This document shows, piece by piece, positions 16,650 through 25,813 of a stretch of DNA of 46,823 nt; position 1 is the stretch's first letter, and each line of letters begins with the position of its first letter. The position numbers and the translations under genes were made by a program. The stretch comes from Alphaproteobacteria bacterium (GTDB lineage Bacteria; Pseudomonadota; Alphaproteobacteria; Rhizobiales; Beijerinckiaceae), in NCBI GenBank assembly GCA_016870035.1, contig VGCJ01000007.1, forward strand, positions 1-46,823. The letters are read 5' to 3'. The notes beneath the pieces are model-generated. The model made no database searches. It saw only the letters and a list, made by a program, of their open reading frames with translations, and was not told where the DNA came from.

Positions 16650-17644
16650 CGGCGATTGAAATCAATCACGCCTTGAAATCAGGCCTTCGCTCCGAAGCGG
16701 CGATCGAACCTGATCCGGTTCATACAGGCGAAGTGAAAAAAGAAACGCAGGTCATAGCCATTTACGGCAAAGGCGGCATTGGCAAAAGTTTCACACTTGC
16801 CAATCTTTCTTACATGATGGCGCAAATGGGCAAACGCGTTTTGCTCATCGGTTGCGATCCGAAAAGCGATACAACATCGCTGCTCTTCGGTGGTCGCGCC
16901 TGCCCAACTATAATTGAAACAAGCGCGAAGAAAAAACTCGCTGGCGATGAAGTCACCATCGGTGACGTGTGCTTCAAGCGTGATGGTGTTTTCGCGATGG
17001 AACTTGGTGGTCCGGAAGTTGGTCGCGGCTGCGGCGGACGCGGGATCATTCATGGTTTCGAGCTTTTGGAAAAGCTCGGCTTCCATGAATGGGGTTTCGA
17101 TTATGTGTTGCTCGATTTCTTGGGCGACGTTGTGTGCGGCGGCTTTGGTCTGCCGATCGCACGTGACATGTGTCAGAAGGTGATCATCGTCGGATCAAAT
17201 GATCTTCAATCACTTTATGTCGCTAATAATGTGTGCTCTGCGGTTGAATATTTCCGCAAGCTTGGCGGCAATGTTGGCGTCGCTGGTATCGTCATCAACA
17301 AAGATGATGGCACAGGTGAAGCCCACGCCTTTGCGGAAGCTGTTGGCATTCCGGTTCTCTCTGCCATTCCGCAGAATGAAGACATTCGTAGGAAGAGTGC
17401 GAATTATGAAATCATTGGTCGCCCCGGTGGTGAATGGGCCTCATTGTTCGAAGCGCTTGCTGACAATGTTGTAAGCGCGCCGCCAGTAAGGCCCACACCG
17501 CTTGATCAAGATGGCCTCTTGGGGCTCTTCGCAGGCGATACGGTTGGACGTGACGTTGTTCTCGTGCCTGCCTCTCAGGAAGATATGCGTGGCGGCATCG
17601 CGCAAACACACACGTCCCTCGAAGTTGTTTACGACACGGTGTGA
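16646..17644 (+). CDS. bchX: Chlorophyllide reductase iron protein (BchX)
   Basis: Nitrogenase Fe-protein-like ATPase that delivers electrons to the BchYZ catalytic component, which reduces ring B of chlorophyllide. The 332-residue product has the P-loop GKGGIGKS at 41-48. Two Cys motifs, GRGCGGRG and DVVCGGFG, hold the shared [4Fe-4S] cluster at the dimer interface. It is distinguished from BchL by its longer N-terminus and by its place between bchC and bchY. Confidence 0.97.
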   Translation: MTAIEINHALKSGLRSEAAIEPDPVHTGEVKKETQVIAIYGKGGIGKSFTLANLSYMMAQMGKRVLLIGCDPKSDTTSLLFGGRACPTIIETSAKKKLAGDEVTIGDVCFKRDGVFAMELGGPEVGRGCGGRGIIHGFELLEKLGFHEWGFDYVLLDFLGDVVCGGFGLPIARDMCQKVIIVGSNDLQSLYVANNVCSAVEYFRKLGGNVGVAGIVINKDDGTGEAHAFAEAVGIPVLSAIPQNEDIRRKSANYEIIGRPGGEWASLFEALADNVVSAPPVRPTPLDQDGLLGLFAGDTVGRDVVLVPASQEDMRGGIAQTHTSLEVVYDTV

Positions 17645-19188
17645 CGCGCATGACCAATAAACCCATGATAGACGGAAAGACGAGTGCGGAAGATACATCT
17701 GCTGCGTCCGCGCTTGCGGACCTGTCTTGTCATGGTGGTAAGGAAGAATTGCAAAAAGCCGCGGCCTCAGCAGGCAAGAGTGAAATTCTCAATCGCTATG
17801 CGGAAGATTATCCGCTTGGTCCGCATGATCAACCGCAAAGCATGTGCCCGGCCTTTGGTTCGCTGCGTGTCGGTTTGCGTATGCGCCGCACGGCCACCAT
17901 TCTCTCAGGCTCCGCCTGCTGCGTTTATGGGTTGACCTTCACATCGCATTTTTATGGTGCACGCCGTAGCGTCGGCTATGTGCCGTTTAATTCGGAAACG
18001 CTTGTAACGGGCAAACTTTTTGAAGACATCCGCGATGCAGTCTTCAAACTCGCTGATCCCGAGCATTATGACACCATCGTCATCACCAATCTCTGTGTGC
18101 CGACCGCTTCCGGTGTGCCGCTGCAGCTTCTGCCTAAAGAGATCAATGGTGTGCGCATCATTGGCATCGATGTACCCGGCTTTGGCGTGCCTACACATGC
18201 TGAAGCGAAAGACATTCTTTCTGGTGCAATGCTGAAATATGCGGCGAATGAAATTCGTCAGGGCCCAGTTGCCGCACCGCGCTCAGGCAAAACAAAGTTA
18301 CCAACCATCACCTTAATCGGTGAAATGTTTCCGGCTGATCCCGTCGCGATCGGTCGTTTGCTTGAGCCGATGGGTTTGGCTGTGGGTCCCGTAGTACCGG
18401 TGCGTGAATGGCGCGAACTCTTTGCCGCATTTGATTGTGCTGCAGTGGCCGCCATCCATCCATTTTATACAGCTTCAATTCGCGAATTTGAAACAGCTGG
18501 TCGCAAAGTTGTGGGCTCCGCTCCCGTGGGTCACGATGGTACCGCCGAATGGCTCTCTGCGATTGGACAGGTTGCCGGTGTTTCATCTGAAAAAATCGCA
18601 GCTACACAGAATGCCATTCTTCCTGCCATTCGTGGCGCGCTTTCAGCAAAGCCCATCAAAGGCCGCATGACCGTTTCAGGCTATGAAGGTTCAGAATTGC
18701 TTGTTGCGCGTCTGCTTGTCGAGAGCGGTGCGGATGTGCCTTATGTCGGCACTGCGTGCCCGAAGACGCAATGGTCTGATGCGGATCGTGATTGGCTCGA
18801 ATCACGCGGTGTCGCAATCAATTATCGCGCGTCACTCGAAGATGACGTCGCCGCCGTTCTTCATTTCAAGCCAAATCTTGCGATTGGCACAACGCCTGTC
18901 GTGCAGAAAGCGAAAGAGCTTTCCATTCCGTCACTCTATTTCACTAATTTGATTTCAGCGCGGCCTTTGATGGGTCCTGCAGGCGCGGGCTCGCTTGCTG
19001 AGGTCATAAATGCAGCGATCGGCAACAAGGCGCGCTTTGATCGCATGAGTGAATTTTTCGACGGCGTTGGTCGTGGACCGAATGCCGGTGTGTGGGAAGA
19101 TGTGCCGCGCGATCATCCGGAATTCCGCGCGAAATATCAGGCGATGCTCGCAGCACGCGCCAAAGCGGAGGAGTCGACCGCGACATGA
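17641..19188 (+). CDS. bchY: Chlorophyllide reductase subunit Y (BchY)
   Basis: One of the two NifDK-like subunits of chlorophyllide reductase, with BchZ. It has 515 residues from a GTG at 17641 that overlaps the bchX stop (GTGA); an ATG at 17650 would shorten it by three. Conserved Cys regions are visible, such as [13 protein letters not shown] and SGSACCVYG, which provide cluster ligands. The gene ends 46 bases before the bchZ start. Confidence 0.96.
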   Translation: MTRMTNKPMIDGKTSAEDTSAASALADLSCHGGKEELQKAAASAGKSEILNRYAEDYPLGPHDQPQSMCPAFGSLRVGLRMRRTATILSGSACCVYGLTFTSHFYGARRSVGYVPFNSETLVTGKLFEDIRDAVFKLADPEHYDTIVITNLCVPTASGVPLQLLPKEINGVRIIGIDVPGFGVPTHAEAKDILSGAMLKYAANEIRQGPVAAPRSGKTKLPTITLIGEMFPADPVAIGRLLEPMGLAVGPVVPVREWRELFAAFDCAAVAAIHPFYTASIREFETAGRKVVGSAPVGHDGTAEWLSAIGQVAGVSSEKIAATQNAILPAIRGALSAKPIKGRMTVSGYEGSELLVARLLVESGADVPYVGTACPKTQWSDADRDWLESRGVAINYRASLEDDVAAVLHFKPNLAIGTTPVVQKAKELSIPSLYFTNLISARPLMGPAGAGSLAEVINAAIGNKARFDRMSEFFDGVGRGPNAGVWEDVPRDHPEFRAKYQAMLAARAKAEESTAT

Positions 19189-19234
19189 TGGCTCCGCATT
19201 TCATTCACGCATCAAAGATCGGGAGGACTGCATA

Positions 19235-20677
19235 ATGCTGGTTCTCGATCATGATCGTGCCGGCGGCTATTGGGGCTCCGTCTATGTGTTCACCGCCATC
19301 AAAGGCTTGCAGGTGATCATTGATGGTCCTGTGGGTTGCGAAAATCTGCCGGTGACATCGGTGTTACATTACACAGATGCTTTACCGCCGCATGAATTGC
19401 CGATTGTTGTGACCGGTCTTGGTGAAGAAGAACTTGGCCAGCACGGCACCGAAGCAGCTATGAAACGCGCGCATAAGACGCTTGATCCCGGTTTGCCGAG
19501 CGTTGTTGTGACGGGTTCAATTGCCGAGATGATTGGCGGCGGTGTGACACCGCAAGGCACAGGCATTCAACGTTTTCTTCCCCGCACCATCGATGAAGAT
19601 CAATGGCAGAGTGCGGATCGCGCGCTTGTGTGGCTCTGGACAGAATTCGGCGCAAAGAAAAAAGCTGTTCCTCCTGCCCCAAAGCGCAAAGAAGGTGAAA
19701 AGCCACGTGTCAATTTGATTGGCACGATCTATGGCACGTTCAATTCGCCTTCCGACCTTGCCGAGATCCGTCGTCTTGTTGAAGGCATCGGTGCGGAAGT
19801 GAATATGACCTTCCCCCTCGGCAGCCATTTGGCTGATGTGACGAAACTCACAAATGCCGAAGCCAATATCAATCTCTATCGCGAATTCGGTTCGAAGCTT
19901 TGCGAGAAGCTTGATCGTCCCTGGTTGCAAGCGCCAATTGGTCTGCACTCGACAACAAAATTCTTACGCGCGCTTGGTGAGATCTTGGGTCTTGATCCAG
20001 AACCCTTTATCGAGCGCGAAAAGCACACAACTATCAAGCCGCTTTGGGATTTGTGGCGTTCTGTGACACAGGATTTCTTCGGCACTGCAAGTTTCGCGGT
20101 TGTGGCGAATGAAACTTATACGCGCGGCCTCAAACATTTCCTTGAAGAGGAAATGGGCTTGCCCTGTGCTTTTGCTATTCCGCGCAAAGCCGGTGGCAAA
20201 ACCGATAATGAAACGATCCGGCAGCTTGTGAAAGAAAAAGCGCCGCTGGTGATCTTCGGCAGCTACAACGAGAATATGTATCTCGCGGAAGCGGGTGGAC
20301 GCGGTGTCTATATTCCCGCTTCATTCCCCGGCGCGATCATTCGTCGTCATACGGGTACGCCTTTTATGGGCTATTCGGGCGCGACCTATCTCATTCAGGA
20401 AATTTGCAACGCGCTCTTTAACGCGCTCTTTAACATCTTACCGCTTGGCACGGATATGGATCGTGTTGAAGCGACACCGGTGAAAGATCGCGACGATCTC
20501 GTTTGGGATGATGAAGCGCATCAAGCGCTCGAAGCGATTGTTGAAAAAGAACCCGTTCTTATTCGCATCTCGGCCGCAAAGAGATTGCGTGATGGTGCAG
20601 AACGCCTCGCCCGCAAGAGCCAAAGCGGACGCGTAGGCATCGAAGATGTTCAAAAAGCGCGGAAGGAGTTCGCCTGA
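19235..20677 (+). CDS. bchZ: Chlorophyllide reductase subunit Z (BchZ)
   Basis: Partner subunit of BchY in chlorophyllide reductase; 480 residues. The open frame extends far upstream into bchY, but the real start is the ATG at 19235, preceded by GGAGGA at 19222-19227 and opening with [14 protein letters not shown]. The conserved [19 protein letters not shown] segment follows. A 12-base in-frame tandem duplication at 20408-20431 encodes NALFNALF; I recall a similar repeated peptide in this family. The puf genes follow closely. Confidence 0.96.
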   Translation: MLVLDHDRAGGYWGSVYVFTAIKGLQVIIDGPVGCENLPVTSVLHYTDALPPHELPIVVTGLGEEELGQHGTEAAMKRAHKTLDPGLPSVVVTGSIAEMIGGGVTPQGTGIQRFLPRTIDEDQWQSADRALVWLWTEFGAKKKAVPPAPKRKEGEKPRVNLIGTIYGTFNSPSDLAEIRRLVEGIGAEVNMTFPLGSHLADVTKLTNAEANINLYREFGSKLCEKLDRPWLQAPIGLHSTTKFLRALGEILGLDPEPFIEREKHTTIKPLWDLWRSVTQDFFGTASFAVVANETYTRGLKHFLEEEMGLPCAFAIPRKAGGKTDNETIRQLVKEKAPLVIFGSYNENMYLAEAGGRGVYIPASFPGAIIRRHTGTPFMGYSGATYLIQEICNALFNALFNILPLGTDMDRVEATPVKDRDDLVWDDEAHQALEAIVEKEPVLIRISAAKRLRDGAERLARKSQSGRVGIEDVQKARKEFA

Positions 20678-20735
20678 TGATCAACTCTTTCTCGCATCAA
20701 TTACGATTTCTCATGGGACAGGAAGGAGCCTGATC

Positions 20736-20948
20736 ATGTCGATGACCAGAGCCGATAAAAACCAAACACGTCTTGAATATAATCTTGTGTTTTATGCGGT
20801 CTATCCGATCTTTCTTATCGCTGTCGCGTTCTCGCGCCTCTTACCCCGCGCTTCGCGTTGGTCGGTTAGTGCACGCGATGAAGGGAAATCCATCTTCAAA
20901 GTCGCACGCATCGCGACACTGAATTCGATTCCGTTCGCCTTCATGTGA
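20736..20948 (+). CDS. pufQ: PufQ, puf operon membrane protein
   Basis: A 70-residue protein from the ATG at 20736 (AGGAAGGAG just upstream). It has one hydrophobic segment at about residues 18-36 (NLVFYAVYPIFLIAVAFSR), then a basic stretch and a short hydrophobic end. Size, position between bchZ and pufB, and topology match PufQ, which in Rhodobacter promotes bacteriochlorophyll delivery or synthesis during complex assembly. Sequence conservation in this family is low, so the call rests partly on context. Confidence 0.85.
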   Translation: MSMTRADKNQTRLEYNLVFYAVYPIFLIAVAFSRLLPRASRWSVSARDEGKSIFKVARIATLNSIPFAFM

Positions 20949-20963
20949 GGTGAACGTCCACGC

Positions 20964-20993
20964 ATTCGTCTTTGTCGCAAGGCAAAGATGAAT
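20964..20993 (+). promoter_or_regulatory. RNA hairpin 1 in the pufQ-pufB spacer
   Basis: An 11-pair stem (ATTCGTCTTTG with CAAAGATGAAT, one G-U pair) around an 8-base loop, just after the pufQ stop. There is no T-run, so it is not a simple terminator. A processing or stability role in the puf mRNA is inferred. Confidence 0.6.
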
Positions 20994-20995
20994 AC

Positions 20996-21028
20996 CCACC
21001 AAAAGATTTCGCAAGAAATCCAAGGTGG
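20996..21028 (+). promoter_or_regulatory. RNA hairpin 2 in the pufQ-pufB spacer
   Basis: A two-part stem: outer CCACC/GGTGG and inner GATTTC/GAAATC, closed by a GCAA tetraloop of the stable GNRA class. It lies 2 bases after hairpin 1, upstream of the LH1 genes. Confidence 0.6.
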
Positions 21029-21034
21029 CCTGCG

Positions 21035-21052
21035 CCGCGAGGGTTGTCGCGG
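21035..21052 (+). promoter_or_regulatory. RNA hairpin 3 in the pufQ-pufB spacer
   Basis: A five-pair CCGCG/CGCGG stem with an 8-base loop, 41 bases before the pufB start. It is weaker support on its own than the two preceding hairpins. Confidence 0.4.
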
Positions 21053-21093
21053 TAACGGGTTCCAGAAATGGGCCCTCAGCCGGAGATACAGAA

Positions 21094-21246
21094 ATGGCTG
21101 ATCATAAGAACCCGCTCAATTCGAGCGGACTAAGCGAGGTGGAAGCCAAGGAATTCCACGGTATGTTCATGTCCGGCTTCATTGCCTATACGGTCGTGGC
21201 GATCATCGCTCACTTCCTTGTTTGGCAATGGCGGCCTTGGTTCTAA
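21094..21246 (+). CDS. pufB: LH1 antenna beta subunit (PufB)
   Basis: A 50-residue beta polypeptide of the core light-harvesting complex. It has the family pattern: a polar N-terminus, EFHGMF with H22, a single transmembrane helix with the bacteriochlorophyll-ligating H40, and an aromatic end (WQWRPWF). It lies directly before pufA with 14 bases between. LH1 rather than LH2 is supported by its place in the puf operon next to reaction-centre genes. Confidence 0.97.
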   Translation: MADHKNPLNSSGLSEVEAKEFHGMFMSGFIAYTVVAIIAHFLVWQWRPWF

Positions 21247-21260
21247 GGGAGGATTTTTAC

Positions 21261-21434
21261 ATGTGGCGTATATGGCTGGTGTTTGATCCCCGCAGAACGC
21301 TTGTGGCGCTGACGGTTTTTCTCGCTGTTCTTGCTCTACTCATCCACTTCATTCTTCTCTCAACGAATAAGTACAATTGGATCGAAGGGAAGACCGCAGC
21401 TTTGGATGTGGCTGTGACCGAAATGATTGGCTAA
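21261..21434 (+). CDS. pufA: LH1 antenna alpha subunit (PufA)
   Basis: A 57-residue alpha polypeptide opening with [13 protein letters not shown]. It has one transmembrane helix with the bacteriochlorophyll ligand H29 ([11 protein letters not shown]), followed by NKYNW, whose Trp is typical of LH1 alpha and helps tune the absorption. GGGAGGA lies upstream of the ATG at 21261. A strong hairpin after the stop separates pufBA from pufLM. Confidence 0.97.
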   Translation: MWRIWLVFDPRRTLVALTVFLAVLALLIHFILLSTNKYNWIEGKTAALDVAVTEMIG

Positions 21435-21455
21435 CTCCAATCCTTTCACACAATC

Positions 21456-21495
21456 GTGGACGGGACGGTACGCTTTAAGCGTCTGTTCCGTCCAC
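21456..21495 (+). promoter_or_regulatory. pufA-pufL intercistronic hairpin
   Basis: A long stem-loop: a 13-pair outer stem (starting GTGGACGG, ending CCGTCCAC, two G-U pairs), a one-base bulge, and an inner ACGCT/AGCGT stem. In Rhodobacter capsulatus a hairpin in the same place protects the pufBA mRNA 3' end, giving more LH1 than reaction centre. The same role is likely here. Confidence 0.75.
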
Positions 21496-21556
21496 TTCTA
21501 ACCTCATTTGTTTTTCTTCCCATCGCAACGGCGACGGCCGAGACGGAGATTCCGGG

Positions 21557-22381
21557 ATGGCAATGCTGAGCTTCGAAAAAAAGTATCGCGTCCGCGGCGG
21601 TACCTTAATCGGTGGTGACCTGTTCGATTTTTGGGTAGGTCCCTTTTACGTAGGCTTCTTTGGCGTGTTGACTATGTTATTCGCAACGCTAGGAACCGCC
21701 CTAATCATTTATGCGGCCTCACAAGGTCCGACATGGAATATCTGGCAGATCAATATTGCTCCGCCGGATCTCAAATATGGTCTCGCCCTCGCCCCTTTGA
21801 AAGAAGGTGGTTTCTGGCAGATCATCACAATTTGCGCGACTGGTGCCTTTGTTTCTTGGGCGCTGCGTGAAGTGGAAATCTGCCGCAAGCTCGGCATAGG
21901 CTATCATGTGCCTGTAGCTTTTGGCTTTGCTATTCTCGCTTATGTGACATTGGTAATTATTCGACCGCTTCTTCTGGGCGCATGGGGACACGGCTTTCCT
22001 TACGGGATCATCTCGCATCTAGATTGGGTGTCGAATGTTGGCTACCAATATCTTCACTTCCATTATAATCCCGCACATATGATTGCGGTGTCTTTGTTTT
22101 TCACAACAACTCTTGCGCTCGCCTTGCATGGCGGTCTCGTTCTTTCCGCTACAAACCCGCCGAAAGGCCAAGCGGTTAAAACACCTGAGCATGAAGACAC
22201 GTTTTTCCGCGATACGATTGGTTACTCCATCGGTACACTGGGTATCCATCGCTTGGGTTTCTTCCTCGCTATAGCCGCCGTATTCTGGAGCGCGATCTGT
22301 ATTGTCATTAGTGGACCCTTCTGGACACGCGGTTGGCCGGAATGGTGGAATTGGTGGCTTGACCTTCCGATTTGGAGCTGA
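21557..22381 (+). CDS. pufL: Reaction centre L subunit (PufL)
   Basis: A 274-residue, five-helix subunit of the type II reaction centre. Counting from the ATG at 21557, ligands and functional residues are in place, offset by one from Rhodobacter sphaeroides numbering: H154 and H174 (bacteriochlorophylls), H191 and H231 (iron, quinone side), and E213, D214, S224 (proton path to QB). The stop is 17 bases before the pufM start. Confidence 0.98.
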   Translation: MAMLSFEKKYRVRGGTLIGGDLFDFWVGPFYVGFFGVLTMLFATLGTALIIYAASQGPTWNIWQINIAPPDLKYGLALAPLKEGGFWQIITICATGAFVSWALREVEICRKLGIGYHVPVAFGFAILAYVTLVIIRPLLLGAWGHGFPYGIISHLDWVSNVGYQYLHFHYNPAHMIAVSLFFTTTLALALHGGLVLSATNPPKGQAVKTPEHEDTFFRDTIGYSIGTLGIHRLGFFLAIAAVFWSAICIVISGPFWTRGWPEWWNWWLDLPIWS

Positions 22382-22398
22382 GTGGTGGAGACAGTAAA

Positions 22399-23373
22399 AT
22401 GATACAATATCAAAACCTCTATACCCGCGTTCAGGTCCATGGCCCGGCTGATATGGGCGTGCCTATGAACGAGACGGGCATGTTCGAGCGTCAGGGCACG
22501 CCATCCATCAACCGTATCCTCGGTTTGATTGGTAACGCGCAAATAGGTCCGATCTATCTCGGTTGGCTCGGTACGATCTCACTAATTTGCGGCTTAATCG
22601 CTTTCGAAATCATCGGCCTCAATATGTGGGCGTCGGTGAATTGGGATCCGGTTCAATTTATTCGTCAGCTCTTCTGGCTTTCGCTAGAACCGCCCCCAGC
22701 AAAGTATGGCTTGAGTTTACCGCCCATGAACGAAGGCGGCTGGTGGTTGCTTGCCGGTTTCTTTCTGACAACAAGCATTTTGTTGTGGTGGGTTCGTACC
22801 TATCGCCGCGCACGCGCTCTAGGCCTGGGAACTCACGTTGCCTGGGCATTTGCTGCTGCGATTTGGCTTTATCTCGTTCTCGGTTTCATACGGCCGGTGC
22901 TGATGGGCAATTTCTCGGAAGCGGTTCCTTTTGGTATTTTTCCGCATCTTGATTGGACGACAGCATTTTCAATCCGCTACGGTAATCTTTTCTACAACCC
23001 CTTCCACATGATCTCAATCGCGTTCCTCTACGGCTCTGCTTTGCTCTTTGCAATGCATGCAGGAACAATCCTAGCGACAACTCATTTAGGCGGCGATCGC
23101 GAAATTGAGCAGATCCTTGATCGTGGCACGGCTGCAGAGCGTGACGCTTTGTTCTGGCGCTGGACAATGGGTTTTAACGCGACGATGGAATCGATCCATC
23201 GTTGGGCCTGGTGGTTTGCTGTGCTCTGCCCGCTCGCGGGTGGCATCGGCATTCTTCTGACTGGCACCGTTGTCGATAATTGGTATCTTTGGGCCGTTAA
23301 ACACGGTGTGGCACCGACCTACGCTTACGATATGTGGGCGCCGGTTCTCGACCCCGCTATTAAAGGCCAGTAA
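22399..23373 (+). CDS. pufM: Reaction centre M subunit (PufM)
   Basis: A 324-residue partner of PufL. I take the ATG at 22399 with GGTGGAG upstream; an in-frame TTG at 22372 lies inside pufL. Expected residues are visible, offset by one from Rhodobacter sphaeroides: H203 (special pair), H220, E235 and H267 (iron ligands), and W253 (QA pocket). It is followed by pufC rather than pufX, which matches the PufC-type reaction centre. Confidence 0.98.
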   Translation: MIQYQNLYTRVQVHGPADMGVPMNETGMFERQGTPSINRILGLIGNAQIGPIYLGWLGTISLICGLIAFEIIGLNMWASVNWDPVQFIRQLFWLSLEPPPAKYGLSLPPMNEGGWWLLAGFFLTTSILLWWVRTYRRARALGLGTHVAWAFAAAIWLYLVLGFIRPVLMGNFSEAVPFGIFPHLDWTTAFSIRYGNLFYNPFHMISIAFLYGSALLFAMHAGTILATTHLGGDREIEQILDRGTAAERDALFWRWTMGFNATMESIHRWAWWFAVLCPLAGGIGILLTGTVVDNWYLWAVKHGVAPTYAYDMWAPVLDPAIKGQ

Positions 23374-23389
23374 AGGGGAGAGCAACGTT

Positions 23390-24430
23390 ATGAAATATGC
23401 ACTCGCATTTATCGGCATCATTGCGGGCACCCTACTCACCATCGCGATGATGCTCTCATGGGAGCGGCCGCCGATGGCTTCAAACCAGATCGGTCCACGT
23501 GGCGTCGGTATGGTGGAAATCAACAATCCTCGGATGGAGGCAAAACTTCAAAAAGCGAATGTCGCCCCTGAAGCAGATCCGCCGGCAGAAGTCTCCGGCG
23601 TAAAAGCGAAAGACAACGAGGAATGGAAAAATATTCAAGTGCTTGGCGAACTTGATGTTAATGAATTCAATCGCTTAATGGGTGCAATCACAACTTGGGT
23701 TGCACCCGAGCAAGGGTGTCTTTACTGCCATAAAGCCGACGATCAAGGTAATGTTAATTGGGCAGATGATAGTCTTTATACGAAGGTTGTGGCTCGTCGC
23801 ATGTTGCAAATGACACGCGAAATTAATACGAAGTGGACTTCTCATGTCGAACAGACCGGTGTTACCTGTTACACCTGCCATCGTGGCAATCCGGTTCCGG
23901 CGAATATCTGGTTTAAGAATGAAGGTTCGCCGCAAGCGGCCGGTATGGCATCGAGCCGCCAAGGCCAGAACCTCGCGTCGAAAGTCGTCGGTACAACTTC
24001 TTTGACTTACGACCCCTTCACGCCACTCTTAGCAAAAGACGCCAATATCCGCGTGAATGCCACAACGGCTTTGCCTGAAGGCACAACCAACGCCTCGATC
24101 CATGACACAGAAACTACTTTTGCACTGATGATGCATTTCTCAACCGCACTTGGTGTTAATTGCACATATTGCCACAACTCAAGACAATTCGCGTCATGGG
24201 CTGAAAGCCGTCCGCAACGTGTGACCGCATGGCATGGCATCCGTATGGTCAGCGAAGTGAATGAAACTTATATCACTTCACTCCAAGAGGTCTTTCCGAA
24301 AAACCGACTTGGGCCTTTAGGAGATGTAGCGAAAGTCAATTGCGCAACCTGCCACCAAGGCGTCTATAAACCTCTTTATGGTGCTGCCATGGTCAAAGAC
24401 TATGAGGAGTTGCGTCAACCCAATCCCTGA
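23390..24430 (+). CDS. pufC: Tetraheme reaction-centre cytochrome c (PufC)
   Basis: A periplasmic electron donor docked on the PufLM complex; 346 residues from the ATG at 23390 (AGGGGAGAG upstream). Four CxxCH heme sites are present: CLYCH, CYTCH, CTYCH and CATCH. Met-containing helices ahead of sites (RRMLQMTREIN, HGIRMVSEVN) look like the sixth ligands. The N-terminus is one hydrophobic helix (about residues 3-21) with no Cys in a lipobox, so it is probably held by an uncleaved anchor rather than a lipid. It is the last gene of the puf operon, followed by a terminator. Confidence 0.97.
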   Translation: MKYALAFIGIIAGTLLTIAMMLSWERPPMASNQIGPRGVGMVEINNPRMEAKLQKANVAPEADPPAEVSGVKAKDNEEWKNIQVLGELDVNEFNRLMGAITTWVAPEQGCLYCHKADDQGNVNWADDSLYTKVVARRMLQMTREINTKWTSHVEQTGVTCYTCHRGNPVPANIWFKNEGSPQAAGMASSRQGQNLASKVVGTTSLTYDPFTPLLAKDANIRVNATTALPEGTTNASIHDTETTFALMMHFSTALGVNCTYCHNSRQFASWAESRPQRVTAWHGIRMVSEVNETYITSLQEVFPKNRLGPLGDVAKVNCATCHQGVYKPLYGAAMVKDYEELRQPNP

Positions 24431-24454
24431 GCGGTTGTTCCACCCAGGCGACTT

Positions 24455-24483
24455 AAGCCGGAGCTTTCGCTCCGGCTTTTTTT
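24455..24483 (+). terminator. Rho-independent terminator of the puf operon
   Basis: A perfect ten-pair stem, AAGCCGGAGC / GCTCCGGCTT, closed by a TTTC loop and followed by a T-run, 24 bases after the pufC stop. It is oriented for plus-strand transcripts and closes the bchCXYZ-puf unit. Confidence 0.93.
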
Positions 24484-24531
24484 ATTGGGGCTTTATGGTC
24501 GAGCAAGTTTTGGCGCTTTCAGTTTACGAAA

Positions 24532-24678
24532 TTACACCGTGATTATGAGTAGCGTCCAATCGTCATTTTGAGAGGTAGCAAAGCAATCCAGATAATGCTC
24601 ATTATTAGAGCGCAACGTCTCCATGGCGACTTTTACTAAATCTCCAACTTGATTGCTTTGTTCGTCGTTCAAAATGAT
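24532..24678 (-). pseudogene. Possible coding relic, 48-codon frame
   Basis: On the minus strand 48 codons run from just after a TGA to a TAA at 24532-24534. The composition looks protein-like: DEQSNQVGDLVKVAMETLRS, then NNEHYLDCFATSQNDDWTLL, then IITV. The only early starts are weak (a TTG at 24672), without a ribosome-binding site, so it may be the 3' remnant of a gene whose front has been lost. I do not recognise the family. It may also be chance. Confidence 0.28.
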
Positions 24679-24694
24679 TCACAGTATCATTTTG
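24670..24694. repeat. A+T-rich hairpin
   Basis: CAAAATGAT and ATCATTTTG form a perfect nine-pair inverted repeat around a 7-base loop. It lacks a T-run on either strand, so it is not a standard terminator. It lies beyond the fni stop, where the minus-strand operon might end. Confidence 0.45.
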
Positions 24695-24747
24695 TTCGCT
24701 ACGCGAAACACTTCTTACTACTCGCAATTACGGCTTAATCGACTGGT

Positions 24748-25764
24748 CTACCGCAACGCGGCTTTCCGCAACGCGCGGAGATCTTTCGAACCCGTCGCGA
24801 AACACGCCAAGCGCAATGCGCGGGCGAAAAATTCAACATGCTCAATCACGGCTTCGGTCCCCTGCATCGCGGGCGCGAGCAACGCCGCCGCTTGGCCAAC
24901 AAGATCAGCGCCGAGACGAATCGCTTTTGCCGCATCAAGACTGTGACGCACACCACCTGATGCAATCAAAGGCAGATCCAGAAAGCGTCCCCGCAATGAG
25001 GCAAGACACTCAACGGTGGGAATACCCCAGTCACGAAAGAGTTCACCAAGATCATACGTCGGTTGATCAGGCGCGCGACGCCCCTCAACAGCGGCCCAAC
25101 TTGTGCCACCGGCGCCCGCAACATCAATCGCTGCGACACCGCATTCAAGCAGACGCCGCGCAACATCGACCGAAATGCCAAAACCCACTTCTTTGACAAT
25201 CACCGGCGCAGAAAATTTCGAGACAAGATCGGCAATCGCTTTGGTAACGCCCCGCCAATCATGATCACCATCTTTTTGTAAGACTTCTTGGATGGGATTG
25301 AGATGCAAGATCAGAGCATCGGCTCCAATCTCTTCAACGGCTCGCCGCGCATGATCAATCCCCATACCATTCACAAGCTGCACAGCACCAAGATTGGCAT
25401 AAATCGGAATTGTCGGTGCATGATCACGCAAGCGCCGATCAAGCCCATGCGATTTGCCACCCGCAAGCGCGATGCGTTGTGACCCCACACCCATCGCAAA
25501 GCCGCATTGTTCAGCGGCCTCCGCAAGCGAAAGATTGATACGATCAGAATCAGCGGGACCACCGGTCATGGATGATGCGAGATAAGGAAGCTTCAAGGTC
25601 TTGCCGAGAAACCGCGTCGAAAGGTCGATGTCGTTAAATGATAATTCGGGAAGCGCATTGTGCTCGAAGGCGATGCCGTCAAAGCCGGCAGAAGCGCTGT
25701 GACGGGCCGCACCCGACAACACGATTTTAATATGGTCGCGTTTGCGTTGTTCGATATCACTCAT
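24748..25764 (-). CDS. fni: Type II isopentenyl-diphosphate isomerase (Fni)
   Basis: FMN- and NADPH-dependent isomerase that interconverts IPP and DMAPP, feeding CrtE and the phytyl chain. The 338-residue product, from ATG 25764 (MSDIEQRKRDHI), shows SMTGG at 65-69, GVGSQR at 92-97, the HLNPIQE motif at 154-160, and a C-terminal GGVRHSLDAAKAIRLGAD phosphate-binding region. A longer frame starts upstream, but AGAGGTG lies just ahead of 25764. It is the last gene of the minus-strand bchG-bchP operon. Confidence 0.95.
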   Translation of the reverse strand: MSDIEQRKRDHIKIVLSGAARHSASAGFDGIAFEHNALPELSFNDIDLSTRFLGKTLKLPYLASSMTGGPADSDRINLSLAEAAEQCGFAMGVGSQRIALAGGKSHGLDRRLRDHAPTIPIYANLGAVQLVNGMGIDHARRAVEEIGADALILHLNPIQEVLQKDGDHDWRGVTKAIADLVSKFSAPVIVKEVGFGISVDVARRLLECGVAAIDVAGAGGTSWAAVEGRRAPDQPTYDLGELFRDWGIPTVECLASLRGRFLDLPLIASGGVRHSLDAAKAIRLGADLVGQAAALLAPAMQGTEAVIEHVEFFARALRLACFATGSKDLRALRKAALR

Positions 25765-25813
25765 GCGGCACCTCTGAATGAAGCGCCGCATGAAGTAAAT
25801 TCAAAAATGCCGA

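Larger units (their letters stand above)
24484..24747. other. A+T-rich gap between convergent puf and fni operons
   Basis: This 264-base stretch between the puf terminator and the fni stop is visibly A+T-rich. It holds a minus-strand frame at 24532-24678, a 9-pair hairpin at 24670-24694, and a ten-base inverted repeat (CAAAGCAATC at 24579-24588 against GATTGCTTTG at 24651-24660). I see no tRNA, insertion sequence or clear promoter. Confidence 0.6.

Noticed and set aside
20408-20431. 12-base in-frame tandem duplication in bchZ (NALFNALF)
   Set aside because: I recall a similar repeated peptide in other BchZ proteins, so it is probably a family feature rather than a recent slippage event.
24751-24775. 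Two copies of CCGCAACGCG at the 3' end of fni
   Set aside because: Explained by a repeated Ala-Leu-Arg peptide at the C-terminus; not a mobile-element end or attachment site.
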